Shown here one piece after another: positions 47,531 to 64,000 of a stretch of DNA of 64,000 nucleotides. This stretch comes from Alnus glutinosa (Eukaryota; Streptophyta; Magnoliopsida; Fagales; Betulaceae). The position numbers and the translations under genes are program-made. A model generated the notes under the pieces. That model saw nothing but the letters and a program-made list of their open reading frames with translations, was not told the origin of the DNA and ran no database searches. The stretch lies in the NCBI RefSeq assembly GCF_958979055.1, contig NC_084886.1, forward strand, positions 16,782,654 to 16,846,653. The letters are read 5' to 3'. Numbering within the stretch: position 1 is the stretch's first letter; each line of letters starts with the position of its first letter.

Positions 47531-47695
47531 AAAGTAATAGAATCTGTTAACTTGGTAGACGAAAAACGAGTTCAGAGAGTGATTCGTAATTATAGTTTAC
47601 TACAAAGCCCCTCCATAAACTTTTTATACTACAGGGAGTGATTTGTAATTTAGGCCAACTCCAGGAACCGATAGTGCAATTATCCCTTTATATTA

Positions 47696-49595
47696 TGTTA
47701 GAAAAAGTGAACGAAAAAGTAGCCACGTCCAAGCCGCCACGCATGAGCCATTTCATGTTTGCCACTTCAGTATATCAATTAAACAAAAAAGAAAAAAAAA
47801 AGGTATGGTAGTTGAGAGAAAAAAATACATATATGGGCGGTGGTGAGTTTCCTAAAACTCAGCCCCACCCTTATAAAAGTCGTTCCACCTTTGATGGAGA
47901 AGGTTCTTTCTTAATTTTAGGGAACAATTTTATATATATATATATATATTCAAATACATTCCACAATAGTTTCTTTTATTTTTCCTTATATCAAATAAAT
48001 ATTATTTCTTTACAAATATAAGTTTGTACAGAGTCTCACATTTTTCACAAAATTTCAATACAATCCTCAATAAAATGCAAAAAGATGAGAGATCAAAGAT
48101 GAAAGAAAAATATTTTGTATTAAAATAATGAATAAAAAAGTTCTTTTGGTTCTTTATACATTGTATAGATATGAAGAACACCTGTAAGAAAACTGTTAGG
48201 AATGCTCTTATAGAGGGTGAAAGAGAAGAGTAATGTTTCTTGCACAACTCTTACACAACTTTTGCACAATTCTAACTACTTTTTTTTTTTTTTTAAATTT
48301 ATTTTTTTTATGATCAAATATTGGATTTGTTTTCCTATATGTGGGTTATAAATATTCAATAATTGATCTTAAAAAAAAAATTGTTAAAATTGTGAAAAAA
48401 TTATACAACAAACATTACTCAAAGAGAATAGGCCGTGGAGGTGGAAAAGTCCAATCCCGCAGAGTTAGAACACTAGCAGCAATCTTCCAACCATTTTTCC
48501 TATATTTAGGGCACAAAACTATATTTTGCTTCCATATAAAAAAAAACGCCTCATAATAGATTCCCTTAATTTTTCCTATATCAATTAAATATTATTTTTT
48601 ACTCTTTTTTTATTATTTTTTCTCTTTCCTATTTTTATTTTTTTATTCATTTTTATTTTTGTTTTGTTTTTATCTTGATTCCAGAAGCATCATCGCCCTG
48701 GGTCTTCACCTCAGCCTAATCCTCACCTCATCACATCTCCATCTTCGACGGCGACCTCACCGCCAAGCTCGTCCCCAAGGCTCCACAATGAGCAAGACCC
48801 TGACCAAAATCGCCTTCCATACGGCAAATGATGATTTGCCTGAACGGCTTGCGGAGGCGATGATTTGCTAAATTACCGTAATAGCCTTCCATACGACAAA
48901 GGATCCTATCTATTTCTCTCTCTCTCTGACACACACATTCACACTCTCTATCTCTGTTTGGTTCTGTAAAATCAAATGGCTATGAGGCAGTGATGATAAT
49001 TTCAGCATGTAAAATCAGGCATTGGGAAACAACACCGTTTCTTGGCGGGGTGACTCCGAGCATCCTATATGAAAAATGATTGTTGTTGGGAGGTGGGTAT
49101 GGGCCAACAATGGGAGATCTGGTGGGCGAGGAGGTGGTGAGGGTGGATATGGTGGCGGTGGTGGGTATGGAGGAGGTGGGTATGGGCCGGCGGGAGGAGT
49201 CGTATGAGTATCGGGAGGAGAGAGAATTGAGAGAGAAAACCGTGAATGAGGAGCGAGGACGTCTGTTGCAGTGATTATGTGAATAAAATATTCGATTGGG
49301 TAGCACTGTAGCTATCCAACCAAATTATCTAAATATAGGGTGATTATTATGGAACGTTTTTTGAGACTTTTTGTGAAATTTTCCCTATATTTAGGGAAGG
49401 AAATCGATATAGGGAGACTGCTACTAGTGCTCTTAGTCACAAAGGTGGAAAAGTCCCTTGCGACCCAATTTATATGGGGCGAAAGAGAATGGGTCGTGAG
49501 GACCCCACTCACTGGTAGTAAACTTCATATCCAATTTCCGCCTAATGTCCCTACCAAAGACTATTCATATTCTTTCTTTCAACCAAGACACTATA
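47696..49595. other. Repeat-rich spacer between copies A and B
   Basis: No supported gene. It contains a MITE (48228-48420) and repeated TTTTCCTATATTTAGGG / CCCTATATTTAGGGAA words (48495 and 49382-49397) that suggest another TIR element around 48470-49400. GC-rich stretches at 48690-48790 and 49085-49270 (glycine-rich-like GGTGGG repeats) may be captured exon pieces, but no reading frame is convincing. Confidence 0.4.
48228..48420. mobile_element. hAT-like MITE with exact 8-bp TSD
   Basis: The ends GAGTAATGTTTCTTGCACAA and the reverse complement of TTATACAACAAACATTACTC are inverted repeats. AAAGAGAA flanks it exactly (48220-48227 and 48421-48428). Same terminal family as 17137 and 27923. Confidence 0.9.
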
Positions 49596-50312
49596 GGCAT
49601 CGTTTGGTTTGCGGAATGGATATTCCATTAGGAAAAGGAATAGCTATTTCTGGGAATAGAAGGTGGTGAAATGGAATGATTATTTTTAATCTTTAGTTTG
49701 GTAACAATTCGTATACTTTAATTGGAATCAAATCAAAATTACTAAAAAAATCCTGCATTATATTTACATATATTTTTAAAAAAATAATTTTAAGTCATAA
49801 AAAAAAAATTATTTTTTTGAAAACTAGTAGGTGGCCGACCACCCAACTGACCACCCTAATGGGTGGTCGGCCACCCTCGAAACCCATAGGGGGCGGCCGG
49901 TCACTCCTGATGAGAATTGGGGGTCGCCACGGCCACCCCCGGAACACCTCGAGGGTCTACCATGAGGCGTTCCAGGGGCGGTGCGACCACTCTCGGCGCC
50001 ATATGTGGCTGGCCGGTGGTCGGCCAGCCATCGTTAAGGGGGGTTTGGGGTTTCGCTATTTCTTCTTCTTCTTTTTTTTGAAAAGAAAAAATTAAAAGAA
50101 AATAAAAAATAAAAAAGAATGTTTTTTTTTTTTTTTTTTAAATTGAGTATATTCTCATTGGAATAGCTATTTCTCTTCGTAAGAGAATAGTTGGAATAAC
50201 TATTCTGAAAAATGGACCTAACCAAATATAGAAATGACTATTCTCCAAACATAAAAATGACAAAGAATAATCTTTCTATTTCAATAGTCTATTCTGCAAA
50301 TCAAATAAGACC
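49596..50312. mobile_element. MITE/MULE-like element in the promoter of copy B
   Basis: The left end GGCATCGTTTGGTTTGCGGA AT pairs with the reverse complement of ATTCTGCAAATCAAATAAGACC. The core (49830-50040) is rich in GGTGGCCGACCACCC-type palindromes. The paralogous position in copy C (about 55847-55854) is an empty site: both genes read ACCAAGACAYTAT before and CTRATGAAAGYGRGTGGGGG after. TATA is repeated at the junctions. It ends 109 bp before the copy B start codon. Confidence 0.8.
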
Positions 50313-50421
50313 TATATCTGATGAAAGTGGGTGGGGGCATAAAAGGGCGCATGTATCTTGCGGACTAGGCGTGCATGACATAAAATTTTCATTTCCACAG
50401 TAGAACCCTTGAAAGTTGAGA

Positions 50422-53463
<3,042 letters not shown>

Positions 53464-53764
53464 TTGCAGAGCATAGACGTGGAAACTAATGGGCAAACCT
53501 TTGAAGTTGTTGAGTTGTCCATGTTGTTTGTTGGGGAAAAATAAAGCAATGAATGATATCTTGCTGATATGTGGTGGGAGAAATGTAGTATCGTCACATA
53601 TATAGAATAAGTGATGAGAGCCGTAGTCGTTGTTTTTTTTTATAAAATTTTAATTTTAAATATATATGTTAAATGTTATGCATACAAATGCTTAGAAAAT
53701 TACATGGTTTATATAACTTACAAATATACCTATCTACTCTTTAGTTTAAAGTGAAAGAGAAAGT

Positions 53765-53807
<43 letters not shown>

Positions 53808-55646
53808 TTTTTTTGGGGGCCTTGTTGTCCAGATTTGAGCAGTTCATTTTCGACAAAAAAGATTTGCCTCTGCTAAGTGGGAACTATATATATAACTAGA
53901 GATTTTCAAAGTAATACGATCTTTATGCTTCTCTCGTAAGTGTTAATGCGTCTATTTGGGTTTGCGATTTTAAAACGTGCAATTTTAAAATAACAATTTT
54001 AAAACGTGTGATTTGAAAGCACAATTAAGCGTTTCGTAAAATTGTAGTTTAACATTTAAAATCATAGTTTGACATTTAAAATTATAGTTTAATTTTTAAA
54101 ATTATGCATTTTTAGAAACGCAACCCCTTACATGTGATTTAATAATGCAGATTTTTTTATGTTTTCAAATTACAACTTTTTAAAAATGCACTCTCAAATA
54201 GTACATTTTCTGCGAATTGGTTTAAAATCACATTTTTTAGTATGTAAAATTGCAATACCAAACATACGAGTAATGCAATAAAGAGATTAGATTGAATTTT
54301 AAAATCACTATTGAATTTGAGACGATTATTATTAAATTTTAATTCGATGATAATTTTAAAAGTCATGTGACGTTTGGTACAACACAAGGAGAACTCTATT
54401 AATCTTTTAACGCTTCAAATTTTAACTAAATGGACTGCACAAACAAGATGTAACAGATGTCATGACCATAATGAGCCGGGAGCAGTCAAATTTGAGGCTG
54501 GTGTAGGAATAAATGAGAAGTGCTATATATATATATATAAATTCTTTTCTTAAAAGTTGATTTCCAAATTCAAGGATAAGATTTACAATTTTGAAAAATG
54601 TTTCACTGTCTCATATGATGGTGACATATCACATGGAAACCATTTTTTTTTTTTAAAAAAAAATAAAATTGAGAAGTGGAAATTTTCACGAAATAAATAT
54701 GGTAAAACCTAAGATAGATACATCAAAGATTCAAAATGTTAGTAATGTGGTATGCGAATTCCTACCAGCTTTTCCTATCAAACAAATGCATGCCAGAAAG
54801 TGATTATCATTGAGCTTGGTAGATGGCGGAGTCAATATTTTAGTTCACAAGGGGACAAAATTAAAAAATTGATCTGTACAAGAATTAATTAAAAATATTA
54901 AAAATTAACTAATGAAACAAATAGACAATATCTTCTTTTAAAAAAAAAACAAATCATTTAAAACATATAAATGTAACTTATAATTTATTTCTTCACGTCT
55001 CCCATCGATTTATTCAATTTTCCTTGACTCATTTTTATATTCTGAAATTGTTGCATGAAATTTAATTATCATAGTGTTGTCTGCCTTTGCTTTTTAATTG
55101 AAAAATGATAAAGCTTTAAAAAGTAGAGATAAAAAGATCGATGAAATTATATTCCTAGTTAATAAAAAAAATGTTGGCTGTCTGTATGTACTTTCATTGC
55201 ACACCCCTAACTTATAAAAGAAATAGCTAAAAAAAGACTTGGGGGATTAAGTTTTCAATAATGTAGGATCAAGGCTAGAGTTTTTGTGCTGGATCACAGA
55301 CAATTTTTGGGCAATATCTTTGTTGCCAATTTATTGATCATATCATTGTTGTATACAATTGATTCATTATTTGATCATGGAAGAACATAATTAATAAATC
55401 AAAGAGAATAAACATATATACATACTTTTATGTAGTGACAAGTGATCATAAGAAAATATTGAAAAATATATCTCAAACTCTTTTGGCTACAACATCAATT
55501 AATGGAATTAATTTCTCAAACGTCTTATCACAATGCCTTGGAAACTATGATCAGGGCCAAGAGCTATTTTCTTTATTTTTATTATTTTTTTCTTTTTGCA
55601 AAAGAAAGAAAAAGAGTTTTCATCTTCTCTATCTCTATGTGTGCTC

Positions 55647-55686
<40 letters not shown>

Positions 55687-56016
55687 GTATTAATTACTTG
55701 CAGAGACCTATACATTTTAGGGATTGGTTTTTAAGCACTTAGATAAAAGGAGATGTAGGCATGGTTGTAATTCACTTGACATGTGTCTGTTGAGTATGAA
55801 CATTAATATTTATTTTTATATATTATCTTTGTTTCTTCCGACCAAGACATTATCTAATGAAAGCGAGTGGGGGCATGTATTAGAGTGTAAGTGAAGTCAA
55901 CCAACCAAGGTACTATCAAATGGAAGTAGGAAATTGCGGAGTACTAGGTGGTGCATAACATTAAATTTTTCTTTTCCATAATAGAACCTTTCAACTTAGT
56001 TGTGGGTATCTTGAGA
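53464..56016. other. Spacer between copies B and C
   Basis: No gene. 53464-53640 is the 3' flank shared with copy C (GCAATGAATGATATCTTGCTGATATG). It contains poly(T) at 53768-53806, a MITE (53950-54270), a hAT-like end (GATGGCGGAGTCAATATTTT at 54822) and poly(T) at 55651-55683. 55840-56016 is the copy C promoter and leader, similar to 50313-50421 of copy B. Confidence 0.5.
53950..54270. mobile_element. MITE, GCGTTTGGG family (copy 2)
   Basis: The start GTCTATTTGGGTTTGCGATTTT and the end AAATTGCAATACCAAACATACGAG form TIRs like those of 20825-21139. The interior repeats AAATTGTAGTTTAA words. TAATGC flanks both sides (53944-53949 and 54271-54276). Confidence 0.65.
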
Positions 56017-59197
<3,181 letters not shown>

Positions 59198-59662
59198 TTG
59201 CAAAGTATAGACGTGGAAACTAAAGAGCAAACCTTTGAAGTGGTTGGATTGTCCATTTTGTTTGTTGAGCAACATTAAAGCAATGAATGATATCTTGCTG
59301 ATATGTACGTGGTGGGAGAAATGTGGCATCGTCATATATATAGTGATAAGAGCCATAGTTGTTGGTTATTAAATTTTAATTATTTATATACTTCTAGCTC
59401 TTTGAAAAAATCATTGATACATGAAGTTAAAAAGTTATGAATAATCCAAAAGTCATCTCCAAGAATAAATATGTTAAATGTGATGAATACAAATTAATGC
59501 TTAGAAAATTGGGCTAGTTTGGCAAATTATTATTTATTTATTTATTTATTTTCACTTCTTTCAAAAATATCAAATCAAAAACATTCTGAGCTTGTTTGAC
59601 AATCATTCCCAACTCTATCTCTTTTTCTTTTCACTTCTCTCAAAAAAATCAAATAAAAAACA

Positions 59663-60010
59663 TTCTAACTTTTTTATACTTTTTATATCACATCAATCAT
59701 ATTTTATTACTAATCAAATAAAAAAACTCACTACAAAACAAAACTTTTTCACTTTTCTATAAAACATTCTCAAATTTTATATCACATCAATCATTTCTTA
59801 CTATACAACACACAAATATTCCATAACACAATTACTTTTCAAACGGGTCTTCTAACTTTTTTACACTTTTTATATCATTCAAATAAAAAATTCACTACAA
59901 AATAAAACTTTTTCACTTTTTTATAAAATATTCTAAATTTTATATCACATCAATCACTTTTTACTATACAATACACAAATATTCTCCAACCCAATTACTT
60001 ACCAAACAAG
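59663..60010. repeat. Two-copy tandem repeat, period about 187 bp
   Basis: TTCTAACTTTTTTAYACTTT at 59663 recurs at 59850. Both copies then share CAAATAAAAAA, TTCACTACAAAAYAAAACTT, TATATCACATCAATCA and ACTATACAAYACACAAATATTC, with small indels. Confidence 0.75.
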
Positions 60011-60541
60011 AACATATTGTTTTATATAACTTACAAATATACCTATCTACTATTTATTCTGAAGTGAAATAAAAAGTTACTTGGTGTTTTTTGTATTTAG
60101 CCTTGTTGTCAAGATCTATAGACTTGGGTCTTTATTTCTTTTTTTTTTTTTTTTTTCACGCGTTCATTTTAAATAATAAATTGCCTCTACCAAGTCGGAA
60201 CCATCACATCTTCCTCTTTCCTAGCTAGATTCCTAAAGTAATAATTCTTTATGCGTCTCTCCTGAGTTTTAACACCATGAATAATTATAATCTTGTACGG
60301 CAGGCTTGAAGAGAAAAGCTTATAAATATAACAAGTAGCAGTCTAAAATATTGAAAAGTTTCCCTTTAATACATTCTTCCAATGCTTATATAATATATAA
60401 TACATAAGCATAAATCAAAATATATAAGAAATCTAAGTCAAATAGGATTTTTTTTAATATCCTAATATTAATAGGTCAAGTGTTTATTAATGTCCAAATC
60501 AAATAAGAGAACAAATAAATATAAATCAAGTCAGATTGAGG

Positions 60542-60545
<4 letters not shown>

Positions 60546-60636
<91 letters not shown>
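60546..60636. repeat. (AT)n microsatellite, about 90 bp
   Basis: An uninterrupted TA alternation broken only by a C at 60601. It lies between two imperfect direct repeats (about 60453-60545 and 60637-60730), both containing CCTAATATWAATAGGTCAAG TG and CAAATAAGARAAYAAATAAATA. Confidence 0.95.
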
Positions 60637-60639
<3 letters not shown>

Positions 60640-61422
60640 TTGGTATCCTAATATAAATAGGTCAAGTGTTGTTAATATCCATATCAAATAAGAAAATAAA
60701 TAAATACAAGTCAAACCATATTGATGAATTATATATAGACCTATTATTCCTTCATCTCCATCAATCTCTTTTTTAAATTCACCACTGGATCTGTACGACT
60801 AAAAATAGAATTAAGTAGATTTGAAAAAAAAAAAAATAAGGATAGATTTTCAAAAAATAAAATAAAAATGGATAGAATGAAAAAAATAGACTAAGAATAA
60901 AAATGGGGAATAATTCCAATTTCTTTATTCACTTCTATATATAGATTACAGATCGAGTCATAATACAAGCTAAACATGCACTAGCTTACACGAGTAGGAG
61001 TAGGAGTAGGAGATAAAACTTACAAAGAGATAAGAATGTTATCTACCCTTCTAAACTAATTTGGTGTCCACTGCTGTAGTTGTGTTAAACATCAGCTTGA
61101 GAGGATATGAGATAAGGAGACAAAAAAGTCTTTCAAAGAACCAAAATTTAAAATATAAAATGGTTTTAGGGTGGCTATATGACAAGTAGCCTTTATGACT
61201 ATTTTTTGTCATTCAATAATCAACATACCGTGGCACAATTTGTGAGGGGTACCTAAAATTTGGGGATCAATCCAAAATTTGGAATGTACTAGCGCTAGTC
61301 CTTACAGGAAATTAAAACAGACCCTGGAACGATTTTGGCCGCAAACTCACCAGTAGTGGAATGCAGCGGTGCTTGTGAGGGCCACGCCGCTTACACCATC
61401 ACGATCAGTGGACAAACGAACC

Positions 61423-61428
61423 CACGTG
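61423..61428. promoter_or_regulatory. G-box / ABRE-like element
   Basis: CCCACGTGAC contains the palindrome CACGTG, 240 bp upstream of the LEA-like start codon. GACGCGTGGG at 61474-61483 resembles a CE3 coupling element. An ABRE plus a coupling element is a usual arrangement for ABA- and drought-responsive LEA genes; function is inferred. Confidence 0.5.
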
Positions 61429-61557
61429 ACCCAGTGAGCTTTTGAAAAAAATATGGGAAATGTATATATGGAAGACGCGTGGGATGGGGATCCTAAATAT
61501 CCACCGCGCGCTGATCTGCCGACTGCCTGCCAGTGCCAGCTGCCCTCATGCATACAC

Positions 61558-61565
61558 TATATATA
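61558..61565 (+). promoter_or_regulatory. TATA box of the LEA-like gene
   Basis: TATATATA lies 103 bp before the start codon, which places transcription start near 61590 and gives a leader of about 75 nt. Confidence 0.6.
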
Positions 61566-61667
61566 CACAGCCCAACTCCTATGGAACTGTAAGTTTGACA
61601 CTCACATTTCTACGCTGCATAAATTTAGTATTCTCTTCCTGATTCTTCAAAGTTCAAAGCATTCGCG

Positions 61668-62614
61668 ATGACTACTTCGGCTGTAATGCAATCCACCTTG
61701 GCCAGCCCTCTGACCCGTGTGGCCAATGGGTCTACTAGGGTAAAAAACCAGTTTCTTCCCGGTTCTTATGTGCCACGCTTGCCAAGGAATTCTAGCGTGC
61801 TAGTGCTGTCCATGGCAAAGGTACGTAATATCTCAAGCTTTCTCTCTTATATTTTCTCAGGTTAATTACAGCTAATTATCTATAAGTACTATAAGTAAGA
61901 AATGACCCTAACAGTCCGTTTTCTTGGCTTACAGGAAGACCAGAAAGAGCAGCCAGCACCTGTTATTAAACAACAGCCATTTAAGGTACGTAGAGATACC
62001 TCAAGCCAACTCGGTTACCCAGCATGGGTTTATGGGAGTGCTTTTACATTGAGATTATCTTTCATAAACATAATGAATATATCTAATGCTTGCAAATGAT
62101 GAATCTGAGGATGTAAAGTTAACATTAATTAACGTTTTCGATGTGTCATAGGCAAGTTCAAATCAAGATGCTTCGCCGGCCAAATTGGCCAATGATGCAA
62201 TAAAACAAGGGGCAAATGAAGCGAAGAAGAGCTACGAGTCAGTCAGCGACAAGGTTTTGTCTACTGCAGAAGATGTAAAAAACATATCCTTAATTTCGTA
62301 CGTATGTATATATATAATTAATTTGTTGCAAGTAATGTTCTCAACTCTTTGTGAGCCAAATGTAGGTAACGCAGAAAACAAAAGATTTGGCTGACACGGT
62401 GTCAGGAACGGCCCAAGATGTGACCGAGAAGGCTAAGCAGACAGCACAAGATGCATGGGGCTCGGCCGGAGACAATACCCAAAAGGCCAAAGACAGTGGG
62501 CTGGAAAAGGCTGAACAGTCGAAGGAAAGCATCAATGAAAATGCTGACGCGGTTAAGCAAAGCATCAAGGAAAATGCTGACGCGGTTAAGAAAAGCACGA
62601 ACACCAAGAACTGA
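61668..62614 (+). CDS. LEA-like protein (group 3 / LEA_4 type), probably organelle-targeted
   Basis: Small hydrophilic late-embryogenesis-abundant-type protein, expected to form amphipathic helices on drying and to protect membranes or proteins. Exons: 61668-61820, 61935-61985, 62152-62274, 62366-62614; 576 nt, 191 residues. Residues 1-50 are rich in Ser, Thr, Arg and Val without acidic residues (MTTSAVMQSTLASPLTRVAN), like a plastid or mitochondrial transit peptide. The rest is Lys/Glu/Ala/Asp-rich with 11-mer-like repeats (AKLANDAIKQGANEAKKSY, DVTEKAKQTAQDAWGSAGD) and a duplicated ENADAVK at the end (INENADAVKQSIKENADAVK). All introns are GT-AG. The upstream G-box and TATA box fit stress control. 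It resembles Arabidopsis LEA-domain proteins of the At4g13230 kind (from memory). Confidence 0.85.
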
Positions 62615-64000
62615 TCATTCGTTCTTAGTTTCTTGCTTTTTTCTTTTCAGTTGATATCTTGCACCAGAAATAATACTTTTTGATTCCAACTTTCATCTTT
62701 CAATCTAGGCATTCGTTTTTCATTTGTTATTGACTGTTAACATTACATCTGTTTGACCACTTAATCTCCTATGATTAAGAGATTAAAATCTTATTGTTTA
62801 ATGGGTTGGTTACTGTCCAAACACGAATCATTTGAGAGATTTTTTTTTTTTTGGGGGGAACAATGGCTTCTTAGAATCGTGGTTCTAAGAGGGGGAGGAG
62901 TCTTGTGTGTAAAACAAAGCTTACGTGTGAGCGTGGTAACAAGACGTAATATTGCATGCCAAGCAAGCACCCAAATGCATAATTCCAGAATCATTTCCCG
63001 ATGGAAATTTATACAAGAGATAACAACGGTCAAAAGTCCCCAAAAAAAATGGTTCCTTCTTTTGGTGCAAAGTGTAGTACGTTTACAAATCTAATATAAC
63101 ACAAGGTCGGTGCTTTAAGCGCACCATCTTAATTATGTGATCGTGGAAGCTTTGGCTCTTTCTTTTGGCCAAGATAGATAGAACTCATGAGTATCGTTCT
63201 GATATTATGTTAAACAACTATTTGTTTGGTACAAAAGAATAAATCGGTAGGAAATAACGAATTTAATCACGTTGTGACAGATTAAAATTTTAGGAACACC
63301 AAAAAACAAAAAAGTTATAAAATAGCAAATAACAACACAAATAACACTAAGATTTAAGTAGTTTGATTTAATAAGCCTACCTCTACTAACCAGTAAATAT
63401 GATCCATGAGAAATTCACAATTAGAAGGATGAAGTACAAAATGTAATGCAAAAAGCAATTATTCAAACTCAAAAGTCTCAGTATACTCTTATCTCACTCT
63501 TACACAACAAATGTGAACTAAATACAAAAGAAAAACCTTCTCTTAGCTCCTTTACAAGTGAGAAAACAAAAGAGACTTATTCCTCTTCCAATGAGCTGCC
63601 GAAAACTTCAAGCTGCTGGACGGGTCCTCTTCTTCCTGTCTTCTCTCGCACACCAATTGTAAGAGGACCAAATGAAGATTCTTCTGCACACCACTCACAA
63701 AGGTCCGAATAACCCCCTGTACCCCTCTGTCCGAATTAATGAAGCTGCTAGGTTTTGGCAACCAAAAAAAAAAAACTTATCCAAAAACTTATCCTTTTTC
63801 CACAAGCTTCTACGGGAAGCTTCACCAAGCCCAACTCACAGTACACACGTGTGTGGACAGCAAGCAAGTCAACAAAGGAGTGGGGCCCACGGGAAGACTT
63901 GTTGAAATACAAGTCACACATGCACTACAAATCATTTAACTAACATTTTAAGAAATATCTAGAAAGAAAAAAAAAATAATAAAAAAGCATTTTAAGAAAG
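62615..64000. other. 3' flank of the LEA-like gene, then repeat-like DNA
   Basis: No supported gene. 62620-62720 is the probable 3' UTR. 63270-63910 reads like a retroelement LTR on the minus strand: AGTTTGATTTAATAAGCCTACCTC at 63359 resembles the copia-type motif seen in the 58751 insert, and poly(A) runs occur at 63764-63776. The open frames here have no recognisable relatives. The window ends inside this region. Confidence 0.35.

Larger units (their letters stand above)
45627..47686. mobile_element. Pack-MULE: Mutator-like element with 9-bp TSD and captured coding sequence
   Basis: A perfect 9-bp duplication TTTATATTA flanks it (45618-45626 and 47687-47695). The long TIRs (about 150-170 bp) start GGGATAATTGTACCACTGAT on the left; on the right, GGAACCGATAGTGCAATTATCCC reads as the inverted match. 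Both hold TAAACTATAATWACGAATCACTC and ATCTGTTAAC. A 9-bp duplication with long TIRs defines MULEs. It carries a host coding fragment (about 45960-46430) and a nested hAT element (46597-47530). No transposase is visible. Confidence 0.92.
59198..61420. other. AT-rich spacer before the LEA-like gene
   Basis: No gene. It contains the 3' flank of copy C (to about 59350), a tandem repeat (59663-60010), a long AT microsatellite with flanking duplication (60453-60730) and plain AT-rich DNA. Confidence 0.5.

Noticed and set aside
48980-49306. Glycine-rich or serine-rich protein gene
   Set aside because: The GGTGGG repeats give open frames on both strands. There is no start context, splice pattern or family match, and the DNA is probably TE-borne.

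Overview
The window is nuclear DNA of a dicot plant. Six genes have GT-AG (and two U12-type) introns, the intergenic DNA is AT-rich, and much of it is transposable element: LINEs, gypsy-type LTRs, Mutator-like (MULE) and hAT-like elements and MITEs. The TE content resembles a woody rosid, but the species cannot be fixed from sequence alone.

Layout. 0-9 kb is nested TE debris: a TIR element carrying a fasciclin (FAS1) gene fragment, then a hAT-like element holding a 3-kb solo LTR with a perfect 5-bp duplication, then degenerate LTR-like DNA. 9.3-13.1 kb (+) is an intact 15-exon DMC1 (meiotic recombinase), with an upstream E2F-type site and two U12-type introns, one of them AT-AC. 13.7-16.4 kb (-) is a four-exon TSJT1-like / DUF3700 gene (YGL and LRDR motifs), convergent with DMC1. 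16.6-28 kb is a decayed LINE broken up by an LTR element and three TIR elements, followed by AT-rich DNA. 28.6-32.2 kb (-) is a four-exon p24-family cargo receptor. 32.2-38.7 kb is TE-rich spacer with a truncated non-LTR element showing a 17-bp target duplication.

38.7-59.2 kb (+) is a tandem array of three aldo-keto reductase (AKR13-like) genes. All three have open reading frames across their exons and keep the Asp/Tyr/Lys/His catalytic set. Copy A has a 2.6-kb LINE in intron 3. Copies B and C are recent duplicates, and each serves as the empty site for TE insertions in the other: a MITE in the B promoter and a 169-bp insert in C intron 6. Between A and B sits a Pack-MULE with a perfect 9-bp duplication, a captured host coding fragment and a nested hAT element. 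61.7-62.6 kb (+) is a four-exon LEA-like gene with a G-box and TATA box upstream. The rest, to 64 kb, is TE-like.

The genes are unrelated housekeeping, meiotic and stress genes; only the AKR cluster is a functional grouping. I found no defence system, biosynthetic cluster or other clearly new system. The most notable items are the U12 introns of DMC1, the gene-capturing transposons and the paired empty/occupied TE sites in the AKR array. Exon boundaries were placed by hand from splice signals and family conservation; in every gene the exon lengths add to a whole number of codons.
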